Assembly (NCBI RefSeq): GCF_042646065.1
Contig: NZ_JBHRTA010000029.1
Span: 1 to 61,872 of the forward strand
From: Parapedobacter deserti
Lineage (GTDB): Bacteria; Bacteroidota; Bacteroidia; Sphingobacteriales; Sphingobacteriaceae
DNA: 61,872 bases
Reading direction: 5' to 3'
In this document: piece by piece, positions 33,219-41,878 of the stretch
Layout: each line of letters opens with the position of its first letter
Numbering within the stretch: position 1 is the stretch's first letter
Translations under genes and position numbers: made by a program
The notes under the pieces: model-generated
The model's database searches: none
What the model saw: the letters and a program-made list of their open reading frames with translations, nothing else
What the model was told of the DNA's origin: nothing

Positions 33219-34193
33219 TTACTCACAAGTCTTTCCGTCTAGGAAAAAATGGCCACTTTCCTTAATTACCCTTCCATTAAGTGACAATGCCAGTATTTGC
33301 AAAACGTTATCCGGGGACTCCCCTTTAAAGTCAGCGAATACAGGGCAATTTTTAATTTCATTATTGTACTTAATCGTTATTTGGTAATGGCGTTCTAAAC
33401 TTGCCAAAACTTTGAATAAGGGAACACCAACGAATTTTAGAAGGCCTTCTTTCCACAAGATATCATCAGCAGCTTTAGTATCATGCTTTGCTAGCTTTTG
33501 CGTGATTTTACTAAAAACAACTTTCTGATCTTTTTCAAGAAATATGGCTTCAGCTCTTTTTATCTCACTTTGGAGCAGTGTCTCGATTCGAACTTTTCCG
33601 CTGAGTACGGTAACCTCACCTGTTTCCTCATCTGGATAGGACCGTATGTTAAATGAAGTACCCAGTACAGTTGTCTCCAAATCGCCCGACTTGATTACGA
33701 ATTGCTGATTATCAGAATGCTTAACTTCAAAAAAGGCTTCTCCCACCAATTCGACATAACGTGGACCACTTGATTTAAACTCTTCGGGGTAATACAAAGT
33801 AGAACCCGAATTGAGCCAGACTTTGGTTCCGTCTTTTAGTTCGATTTCTTTAACCTCTCCTGCAGTAGCAAGGATATTCATTTGCGTTGGACTCAAAAAA
33901 TCCGAGATCGTACTACGGGACTTATAAATTAAAAGCAGCGGCGTCAACACAACTAAAATTAATGCTGCTAATTTTACAAATTGCCCTTTTCGCTGATATT
34001 TTTTTAGCTTTGCTATGCTTTTGTAATGCATCTCATCTTTGAAAGAGTCTAAATCTCCATGAATTTCATCGTCCCATGTTAGTTCACATTCTTCCAATTC
34101 CTTTAATAGATGCATCAATTCATCTGTCTCTTCAGGAGATAGCTGGCCATCTGAATACCTGTTAATAAGTTCATTAAACCGTTGAATATTCAT
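33219..34193 (-). CDS. fecR: FecR-type anti-sigma factor
   Basis: The product is 324 residues. The cytoplasmic N-terminus (about 1-70) begins with an anti-sigma helix region NELINRYSDGQLSPEETDEL; a single membrane helix lies at about 74-90 (AALILVVLTPLLLIY); the periplasmic FecR domain follows (VKEIELKDGTKVWLNSGSTL, GEAFFEVKHSDNQQFVIKSG, LGTSFNIRSYPDEETGEVTV), then a C-terminal STN-contacting domain. The expected partner sigma factor is not adjacent; the sole candidate in the window is at 19546. Confidence 0.93.
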   Translation of the reverse strand: MNIQRFNELINRYSDGQLSPEETDELMHLLKELEECELTWDDEIHGDLDSFKDEMHYKSIAKLKKYQRKGQFVKLAALILVVLTPLLLIYKSRSTISDFLSPTQMNILATAGEVKEIELKDGTKVWLNSGSTLYYPEEFKSSGPRYVELVGEAFFEVKHSDNQQFVIKSGDLETTVLGTSFNIRSYPDEETGEVTVLSGKVRIETLLQSEIKRAEAIFLEKDQKVVFSKITQKLAKHDTKAADDILWKEGLLKFVGVPLFKVLASLERHYQITIKYNNEIKNCPVFADFKGESPDNVLQILALSLNGRVIKESGHFFLDGKTCE

Positions 34194-34251
34194 GATGTCT
34201 CCTTGTTTATGTTGATGTGCTTATTTATTTTTATAAATACGTCTATCGCAT

Positions 34252-36225
34252 TTATTGTTCAGCTATTGGAAAGACAGTAACCCTAAGTCTTGTACTGCCG
34301 TAAGGAACAAGGGTAATCATCTCCCGCTTACTGTCCACCTCAAAACCATTAGCCAGGGGCAAAGGTGGCGTGAAACGACCTTGTTCAAGTGTCCAATCGT
34401 TTACTTTTCTGGCCGGAACCCTTATTACAACGGGAGCATTTCCGGGATCAAGAGGGTAACCCGTCTTTTTTGTTTTAACTACCTTTATTTTCTTCGAAAA
34501 ATCGGTGCTGTCCATATCCAAAGCGTAATTCCAATTTCCTTTTGGCCTAATGTCTAATGCCGGAAATGCTGGATCATTTGACCTTTTACCGTCCAACCTG
34601 GGATAAGTGGCTGTATCTATGGTTATCGCTTCCGGCACAGCATAAGCGTACAGAAGAGGGCCTCTTTCGACAAGTCCTCCCCATCGGCCCCATTTTACCA
34701 TCTTCGCTTCCATAGGGAAATTCAAACTAATCCTATCTCCATTTTTAAATTCACGGTCGATAGTTATAAATGAGCCCTTTTTTAGATTTCCTTTATAGGC
34801 TTTACCGTTAATCAAAACCTGTGGCTTGTCACACCAAACAGGAATTCTGAATTTAAACGGCATTTTTACTGGAGATGAAACCTCAAAACTAAAATCAATT
34901 TTTTCGGAGAATGGATAAGAAGTTGTTTCCTTAATCGTCATTTCCGTTCCGTTGCTTAACTTCACTTTTTCCAGGGACGGGCCATACAGCGTTGCTACCG
35001 GGTTACCTGCTGAATCTCTCATCCACATACGTGTAATATAATTTGGCATAAACCTGTGAACATTACCTGCACAACATTCGGTTTCGTGGCAAGGCCAGTA
35101 TGCCATCCAGGTGGTACCATGTTTGTATGGGTTATGATTAGAGATTCCGGTAGCAATTACCTGATTTACACTTGAAAAATACTGTAAATTCTTAAAATCT
35201 TTAGAGACAGCACCTGGCCCTGCATTGAACACAGCCCTTTCAATATTATCTGCCCAGTGAGCGTCTCCGGTGGCCATCAGCAAGTAACCAAGAGCCCATG
35301 TATAATCAGTAATATCACAAGTTTCATGACTGACCAATGGATCTTTACCAGAAAGAAATTCACTTGAACTTGGCACCCCGTCCGGCAACATGTGGTCCCG
35401 CTCCAACTTTTTCATTGCATTTACAGCAGCGTCTAAATAGAGCTGTTTATTAGTATATGTATAAAGAATAGCCGGTAGTTTAGCCATTTCCATATAAGTA
35501 ACACCATGAATACTATCCTTTTCTGAAGACAAACATTTTTCCAGATTCAATTCAAAACCACCAATAGCGTAAGATTTCTCTGCAAGCTCTAGAAGACGTT
35601 GGTCCCCGGTTTTGCCATAAGTCCATAATGCTCCTTCAATATTTACAATTGCTCTTTTAGCATCTCCTAATTCCTTAGGTGTATAACTAAGATAATGCCT
35701 ATGGAGAGCTTCAACAATACGTGGATCTTTTGTTACCGAATACTCTGCTTCCAGTACTCGAAAAAAGACAGCTATGGGCCATTGGCTAGTAAAAAAAGAA
35801 GGACCAAGCCGTCCATTATCCTGAGGACGATCCAATGTATATTTGATACCCTCTTTAGATTTTTGGATGAGACTATCGTTTCCTAATAAGTACCCTAACC
35901 TTATTAAGCCGTCAGTATAATACGCAGTTTGTTCATACCTCCACCAGTCTGCACCACGCTTGTCGCCAATGCGGTCAATTACACCTCCCCAGAGTGATGT
36001 ATTGAAAGGATAAGAAAGTACATCCGGACGTCCGGTTAGGCCTGATTGTTGACGCCGAAGAAACTCTAACAACCATCCTTCCGGTTTTGTATTAAGCGGT
36101 ATATCTCTAAACTGGTCATAACGAGTTACTTCATTAGTATTTATGACTTGTCCTATGCTTTCTTTATTATTACTTAAGCAAAGAAATGTTAAAGAAATAC
36201 TCAGGATCCAAATTCTTTTTTTCAT
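34252..36225 (-). CDS. GH127-like beta-L-arabinofuranosidase (DUF1680 type)
   Basis: The product is 657 residues with a signal peptide (about 1-25). The catalytic (alpha/alpha)6 part carries SHETCDITDYTWALGYLLMA and CHETECCAGNVHRFMPNYIT; the Glu-x-Cys and Cys-Cys correspond to the Zn/Cys-Glu site of GH127 enzymes (established for the family). Two beta-sandwich regions follow. It lies upstream of fecR by 58 bases on the same strand. The likely activity is release of terminal L-arabinofuranose; related families (GH146 and others) cannot be excluded by eye. Confidence 0.85.
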   Translation of the reverse strand: MKKRIWILSISLTFLCLSNNKESIGQVINTNEVTRYDQFRDIPLNTKPEGWLLEFLRRQQSGLTGRPDVLSYPFNTSLWGGVIDRIGDKRGADWWRYEQTAYYTDGLIRLGYLLGNDSLIQKSKEGIKYTLDRPQDNGRLGPSFFTSQWPIAVFFRVLEAEYSVTKDPRIVEALHRHYLSYTPKELGDAKRAIVNIEGALWTYGKTGDQRLLELAEKSYAIGGFELNLEKCLSSEKDSIHGVTYMEMAKLPAILYTYTNKQLYLDAAVNAMKKLERDHMLPDGVPSSSEFLSGKDPLVSHETCDITDYTWALGYLLMATGDAHWADNIERAVFNAGPGAVSKDFKNLQYFSSVNQVIATGISNHNPYKHGTTWMAYWPCHETECCAGNVHRFMPNYITRMWMRDSAGNPVATLYGPSLEKVKLSNGTEMTIKETTSYPFSEKIDFSFEVSSPVKMPFKFRIPVWCDKPQVLINGKAYKGNLKKGSFITIDREFKNGDRISLNFPMEAKMVKWGRWGGLVERGPLLYAYAVPEAITIDTATYPRLDGKRSNDPAFPALDIRPKGNWNYALDMDSTDFSKKIKVVKTKKTGYPLDPGNAPVVIRVPARKVNDWTLEQGRFTPPLPLANGFEVDSKREMITLVPYGSTRLRVTVFPIAEQ

Positions 36226-36653
36226 AGAATTACAGTATTAAAATAAGTTTATCTTGGTGAGGAATGATTTCTGAATCCTCTAAACATTGCTGATAAAACC
36301 ATTTTTGCTGATGATTTAGTCTGCCGCTTTAGTAATATGTCTTTTTAAAACTGCTCCGCCCCCAAAAAATAAAATATCAAAACAGAGCAGACAGCAATAC
36401 CCTATGGTAAAGAATATGATTAGCGATCGATGGTTAACGCATCGCTCATGAATAAACTTCTTATAATGATATGCACTTTCTCGTATTTCCAGACGTTTTC
36501 TATGCAACATTTAGGGGATGTAGGCGTTTGAAAGTACTAATAATAAGAAGGCTTTAGTTATACCGTATCTAATCTTATTTTATAAAAAGGGATCGTTGAT
36601 CTTAGTGCACCAAAATTTCCTCTTATAGCTTTATAATACACCCTAAAACATAT
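36226..36653. other. Divergent intergenic region of the PUL
   Basis: This 428-base, AT-rich stretch separates the minus-strand GH127/fecR/susC run from the plus-strand 829-residue protein and should contain both promoters. I could not pick out convincing -33/-7 pairs. A 64-codon minus-strand frame (36316-36510) looks like chance. Confidence 0.5.
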
Positions 36654-39143
36654 ATGAATCGTAAGTTCATTTTCTTTTGTCTAATCAACTTTTCAGCTAC
36701 TCTTTCTACGTTGGCGACTGGTAGCATCTCACACGAAGGTGATTCTTCATTTTCGTTGTCATCCGAGCAATTAAAAGTGACATGGCAGAAAAAACAGCAA
36801 GGCTGGTATATCAGTGAGATCATTACAGGTATGAAGAAAGTTGCTCATCCTTCGGGCGCCTATACCATTTTATATAAGAAAGGAACTCCAGCAGGTGCTC
36901 GTGTTGATCTTGATATCGAGGGGCGGGGTTACACGTTTTTCCCGTCAGAAATAAAAAAAATGAAAGACGGTTCTCTATTATTTTCAGAAAAAAATGGCGT
37001 AGGTGAAGTAACCGCGCATTGGAAAACCGACTCCATTGATACTTCAGACCTTATAGTTGAAATCAGCCTGACTGCGGCAAACAATGGATATTATTCTATA
37101 GCAACCCCGACTATCGCTGTTCTTGATCCTGAAGAACTTGCCTGGGGAATGATACCTGGAGCATGGTACGGCCGTGAATTGGTTAATGACAGGTATTTGG
37201 CGGCACAATACAGCCAGGGACTACCATCTGTCCCCACACTGGCCAGAGAAAATTCTACCATGACGCTCAGCCCTTTGTTGAGTGGGAAAGATGGCATTAC
37301 ATTTACTGCTGTTCCGGAGCCTGGAACAGCAGCCGATCCATGGCCAAAAGATAGTATGTTAAGAAAAATTAATAAGGTTGGGATGTCAACGATGAACCGT
37401 CATAATGAGCTTTCTCCGGTAGTCTATGCTCCCGTACTTGGACAGGAAGGGTCTTACCTACAAGCCGGCGAGACATTTAAGTTCAAATTCCGCTACATTA
37501 TTCAGGATGCAGACTGGTTTACCGTTTTTAATCATGTCGTAAACAATATTTACGAATTCAAAAACTTCCTAACATTGCAAAAGCAGCGAGTGTCACTTTC
37601 CGAAAGGTTACAAAACCTCGCTCAATTTCTCTCTGAAGATAAAAGGTCAGCCTGGACGACCTGGGATTTCAATAACTTGACTATTGGGGCAAACGGATCT
37701 AAAAATGCTGATATTGGTGCGCTGTATATGCTTGCCAAAAACGCAAACGATACCGTTATGCAGCGCCGCATTCCCTTTGTAAGAAATTATAAACTTGCAC
37801 AACAGCAAACAAGTCCAGGTTTCTTCCAATACAGTGCGACCGGGGAATACCCTTCCAATCATGGCAATATAGAAGAAAACCCTGTGTTCTTTTCCGAAGT
37901 AGGAAATTGGATAGAGCCATTATACACTACATACTATACATTAATGGATATGGGGAACATGCTTCTGTTTAATCCTGAAGATAAGGAAATTCGCGAACGA
38001 ATGCGTCTTGCTGCCGATAAGCTGATGAGCTGGCAAAAAGCCGATGGCGGTTGGGATGTTGCCTATGACAGATTAAGCAACAGGCTGGCATTTCCAGACC
38101 TAAAAGATCTACGTCCAACCTGGTACGGGCTTTTGGTAGCGTATAAGACCTTTGGCGACACACAATACCTGGATAGAGCTAAGAAAGGGGCCGATTGGTT
38201 AATTGTAAACGGAGTAGATAAAGGTTATTATTTAGGAGTTTGCGGTGATGCGAGAAATGTATGGGATTTTGCCACCGCACAGTGTGCTCAGGCCTTTTTA
38301 GACCTGTACGCCATAACAAAAGAAGATCGCTTTAAAAATGCTGCTATCGAAACTGCCCGGATATATGCAACCACTATTTATACACATCCAGTAGCTAACG
38401 GAAGCCCAAGATGGGTTAACGGGAAAGAATTTAAAGACTGGGAGATAAGCCAAGTAGGATTAAGCGTAGAACACATTAATGGCACTGCTTCTTCCGCCGG
38501 TCCAATTCTCATCTCCAGCTTTACAAGTTTGTTTGTTCGTATATATGAACTAACTGGCGAAAGCTTATTCTTGGATATGGCCAGAGCCGGGAGCCGTGGA
38601 AGACATGCTTTTATAGACCCCTACTCATCCATGACCACTTATTATTGGGATCGCTTGCCGACTCTTGGAGCAGGGGCTAGAGAGTTCCCTCATCATGCAT
38701 ATTGGCAAATAGGTTGGATAACTGATTATTTAATGGCTGAAATCCACTTACGTTCTGAAGGCAAGGTCAGCTTCCCTTCAGGCTATATGACACCCAAGGT
38801 AGGCCCTCATGTAAGTTATGGTTTTGCAGAAGGCACAGTATATGGCAAAAAAGCCGACCTGCTGATCACCAATGGAGGCTTCAGCAGTACAAACCCGTAT
38901 TTCGAATATATTACTGCAAAAGATTCCAAAACAGGAAAAATTTACCTGATGATTCTTAGTCAAAGTCCAACTAAACAAACTGGAATTGTTAATATCAATA
39001 CCTCAAAAATCTGTGGCAAGCACGTACAGCCAAAAACAGTAAAAATCATTGAAGGTAACGAAGCAACTTTAAATAAGGCGAAGGACGAAATAAACATTAG
39101 TTTACCCGCCTGGGGCTTCACCACAATAGAACTCAGCCTATAA
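36654..39143 (+). CDS. Large secreted protein with helical toroid-like domain, family unrecognised
   Basis: The product is 829 residues with a signal peptide (about 1-22). Residues about 30-300 look like a beta-sandwich; about 300-690 are helical with repeating patterns (MLLFNPEDKEIRERMRLAAD, SWQKADGGWDVAYDR, YLDRAKKGADWLIVNG, AQAFLDLYAITKEDRFKNAA), as in (alpha/alpha)6 or (alpha/alpha)7 toroid lyases and hydrolases; the last 100 are beta-rich. A His/Tyr-rich stretch REFPHHAYWQIGWITDYLMA may be near an active site. I cannot assign a CAZy family. It precedes the sulfatase by 42 bases, so the two are probably co-transcribed. Confidence 0.75.
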   Translation: MNRKFIFFCLINFSATLSTLATGSISHEGDSSFSLSSEQLKVTWQKKQQGWYISEIITGMKKVAHPSGAYTILYKKGTPAGARVDLDIEGRGYTFFPSEIKKMKDGSLLFSEKNGVGEVTAHWKTDSIDTSDLIVEISLTAANNGYYSIATPTIAVLDPEELAWGMIPGAWYGRELVNDRYLAAQYSQGLPSVPTLARENSTMTLSPLLSGKDGITFTAVPEPGTAADPWPKDSMLRKINKVGMSTMNRHNELSPVVYAPVLGQEGSYLQAGETFKFKFRYIIQDADWFTVFNHVVNNIYEFKNFLTLQKQRVSLSERLQNLAQFLSEDKRSAWTTWDFNNLTIGANGSKNADIGALYMLAKNANDTVMQRRIPFVRNYKLAQQQTSPGFFQYSATGEYPSNHGNIEENPVFFSEVGNWIEPLYTTYYTLMDMGNMLLFNPEDKEIRERMRLAADKLMSWQKADGGWDVAYDRLSNRLAFPDLKDLRPTWYGLLVAYKTFGDTQYLDRAKKGADWLIVNGVDKGYYLGVCGDARNVWDFATAQCAQAFLDLYAITKEDRFKNAAIETARIYATTIYTHPVANGSPRWVNGKEFKDWEISQVGLSVEHINGTASSAGPILISSFTSLFVRIYELTGESLFLDMARAGSRGRHAFIDPYSSMTTYYWDRLPTLGAGAREFPHHAYWQIGWITDYLMAEIHLRSEGKVSFPSGYMTPKVGPHVSYGFAEGTVYGKKADLLITNGGFSSTNPYFEYITAKDSKTGKIYLMILSQSPTKQTGIVNINTSKICGKHVQPKTVKIIEGNEATLNKAKDEINISLPAWGFTTIELSL

Positions 39144-39185
39144 AAAACCGGTATTATATAAATTCTTATAAAATAAATTAATATC

Positions 39186-40592
39186 ATGCGTTTTAAACTT
39201 TTTGTTTGTCTATTCACGATGTTAGTCGTTGTTGCGAAGGCCCAACAAATGCCAAACGTCATATTTATTCTGGCGGATGATTTAGGGTACGGCGATTTGG
39301 GCTGTTATGGTCAAACGAAAATCGCCACTCCTCATATCGACAAGTTAGCTGCAGACGGTATGCGTTTTACACAGTTTTATGCAGGCACCAGCGTTTGTGC
39401 ACCATCCCGGGCATCTTTAATGACAGGCTATCATACAGGTAAAACAGCTATAAGAGGAAATCATGAAATTGGCGAAGAGGGCCAGTTTCCCCTGCCAGAT
39501 TCGGCATACACTATGCCTGAAATGTTCAAGGATGCCGGATATATTACAGGTGTTTTTGGAAAATGGGGACTTGGGTACCCTGGCTCGGAAGGGGACCCCA
39601 CCCGGCAAGGCGCAGATCAGTTTTACGGATATAACTGTCAGCGTCAATCGCACAATTTCTTTCCGGGTCATTTATGGAGCAACACAAAGCGGATAGCGCT
39701 CAAGAACACTCCGCACAATCAAACTGAATATGCTCCGCAATTGATACAAAAGCAAGCTATTCGATTTATAGAAACTAATAAGGCAAATCCCTTCTTTGTA
39801 TACCTTGCTTATACGCTTCCACATGCAGCCTTGCAACTACCCGCGGATGACCAAGCTTTCGAATATTACAAAAGAAAATTCAAAGAAGACTCTCGGAACA
39901 TCCCAACAAGCTGGAATGGAAAGGGCTATCAGCCACAGGCGTACCCTCGCGCTGCTTATGCCGCAATGGTAACCAAACTGGATAACTATGTTGGTGAGAT
40001 CGTAAACAAACTAAAGGCTTTAGGATTAGAAAAAAACACGTTGATCGTATTTACCAGCGACAACGGTCCTCACGCCGAAGGGGGAAATGAGCCCGAGTTT
40101 TTTAACAGCAGCGGGCAATTCAGAGGTATTAAAAGAAGTCTTTCTGAGGGCGGAATCAGGGTGTCTACGATAGCAACCTGGCCAGGAACCATCCGCCCGG
40201 GCCAAACTTCCAATCATATTGGTGCTTTCTGGGACTTTTTGCCAACATTCGCCGAATTAGCCGGTATAAACCTGCAAAACAGAACAGATGGTATTTCAAT
40301 CTTACCAACGCTTTTGAATAAGCCAAAGCAAACTAAACACAAATTTTTGTACTGGGAATTCCATGAAGACGGAGGAAGACAGGCCGTGAGAATAGGCAAT
40401 TGGAAAGGCATCAGAGAACAGGTCTTGCAAAACCCGAATGGGCCAATCGAACTTTACGACTTATCAAAAGACCCCGGAGAAAAGGATGACCTCGCTAAAA
40501 CTAATCCCAAAATTGTAAAGCGTATAGAAAAAGTGATGTTGGAGCAGCATACAGAAAACGAACATTTTCCATTCCTGAAAAGAAATAGGTAA
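39186..40592 (+). CDS. Secreted sulfatase (formylglycine type)
   Basis: The product is 468 residues with a signal peptide ending at about AKAQ. Family S1 features: metal-binding ADDLGYGD (about 30-37), the formylglycine motif CAPSRASLMTG with Cys71, GKWGLG (about 127), HAALQLP and TSDNGPHAEGG (about 290-300), where the metal ligands and catalytic residues are expected. It removes sulfate esters from the glycan after Cys71 is converted to formylglycine by an anaerobic or aerobic maturase (not in the window). Substrate class cannot be assigned. Confidence 0.93.
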   Translation: MRFKLFVCLFTMLVVVAKAQQMPNVIFILADDLGYGDLGCYGQTKIATPHIDKLAADGMRFTQFYAGTSVCAPSRASLMTGYHTGKTAIRGNHEIGEEGQFPLPDSAYTMPEMFKDAGYITGVFGKWGLGYPGSEGDPTRQGADQFYGYNCQRQSHNFFPGHLWSNTKRIALKNTPHNQTEYAPQLIQKQAIRFIETNKANPFFVYLAYTLPHAALQLPADDQAFEYYKRKFKEDSRNIPTSWNGKGYQPQAYPRAAYAAMVTKLDNYVGEIVNKLKALGLEKNTLIVFTSDNGPHAEGGNEPEFFNSSGQFRGIKRSLSEGGIRVSTIATWPGTIRPGQTSNHIGAFWDFLPTFAELAGINLQNRTDGISILPTLLNKPKQTKHKFLYWEFHEDGGRQAVRIGNWKGIREQVLQNPNGPIELYDLSKDPGEKDDLAKTNPKIVKRIEKVMLEQHTENEHFPFLKRNR

Positions 40593-40680
40593 TCAAAACA
40601 CTCGTAATGCTAAAGATAAAAAAGACATAGAGCAAGGTATTACATAAAACATCGTTTTAGATGTAATAGCCACTACTTGA

Positions 40681-41707
40681 TCTGACAGTCAGGGGTTTTA
40701 AAAAACTGTCAGTTGTTCTCTGCTAATATACTCATTTTCCTCAAACTCGACAGACTCATTTTGAGCCACGCCCTCTCTCTGTGGGGAGGAGGGCTTGGGC
40801 GCAAAATGGTCTTCGGTTAGTGTTTCCAACAACTTTTCGTGCGCTAGCGGCATGCTCTGCAAAAAAGGTCTCCATCGGTGTCTTACCGTAACAGTATTTT
40901 CCCGTGTGGGTTCTTTCGCGGTTATATCACGTCATCCATTTATCGAGGTCACGCTGTAGCTCCTCAATTCCCCGGTACACTTTTTTGCGGAATGCCACCG
41001 CATAGAACTCGTCGTGGATGGTCCTGTGGAAACGTTCGCATATTCCATTGGTCCGGGGACTTTTAGCCTTTGTCCTGCTATGATCTATGTCCTACATGGC
41101 AAGATAGAGCTGGTACTCGTGGCGTTCCCTTGCGCCTCAGTATTCCGTGCCTCTATCGGTCAACACCCGAAGCAGCCTAAGGCCGTGTTCCTCATAAAAA
41201 GGTACTACACGGTCTCTTCCCTGGCACGTTCCAATGCGGCCAGCTGTGCTTCGGTCAGCACGATGCCTTCCTGTGCCGATTTGGCTTCCAGTGCTTTTAA
41301 ACGAAGTTTGAAAGTATGGAGATCGTGACGCAGCTAGATACTCCTGACCTCGCCCGGGGAAATGACGATGCCCTTTTTCTTCAGTTCGTTGCTTGTCCTC
41401 AACTGGCCAAAGGCAGGTTGGTCGATGGCCATTTCAACCGCTGCACGTTCGACATGCTCCTCAACCCTGTTCTTCAGGATCGGCTTACGCCTCGAGATCT
41501 CCTGCAGGGCAAATTCGCCTCCTTGTTCATACAGTTCCTTGAAACGGTAAAAGCTGTCGCGGGAATAGCCCATCACTTTGCACGCCTTCGATACATTGCC
41601 CAGATGCTGTGCCAGCTCCAATACTCCTAACTTGTTCTTGATGATTTTTTGTTGTGTTGTCATATTACTTAACTGTTTAAAGTTACCTTCTAATCGTAAC
41701 TGTCAGA
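40681..41707 (-). mobile_element. Decayed IS481-type insertion sequence
   Basis: TCTGACAGT at 40681-40689 and its inverse ACTGTCAGA at 41699-41707 bound 1027 bases. On the minus strand an N-terminal transposase frame (MTTQQKIIKNKLGVLELAQH, CKVMGYSRDSFYRF, 41663 to 41334) is followed, with stops and a deletion, by LRHDLHTFKLRLKALEAKSA and then by VVPFYEEHGLRLLRVLTDRG, SRTKAKSPRTNGICERFHRT and GKYCYGKTPMETF. About 75 residues including part of the DDE core are missing and at least two stops interrupt it, so it is inactive. The rest of 40593-41878 holds no gene. Confidence 0.85.
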
Positions 41708-41878
41708 TTAAGTCGTAACTATTTCATTTTAGAAATCCTCTGCAAGCCTTTCAAATAACGTTAACCCAACAGCAGGATTTTATTAAGTATTTCATAATTT
41801 GTTTTCTAAATGGTTATAAATTACTTTATTATAAGGGTTTCTTATTATAAAAAACTATTGAACAAAATACGCAACATC

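Noticed and set aside
36316..36510. 64-codon minus-strand ORF in the divergent PUL spacer
   Set aside because: No recognisable pattern, and it sits where two promoters are expected.
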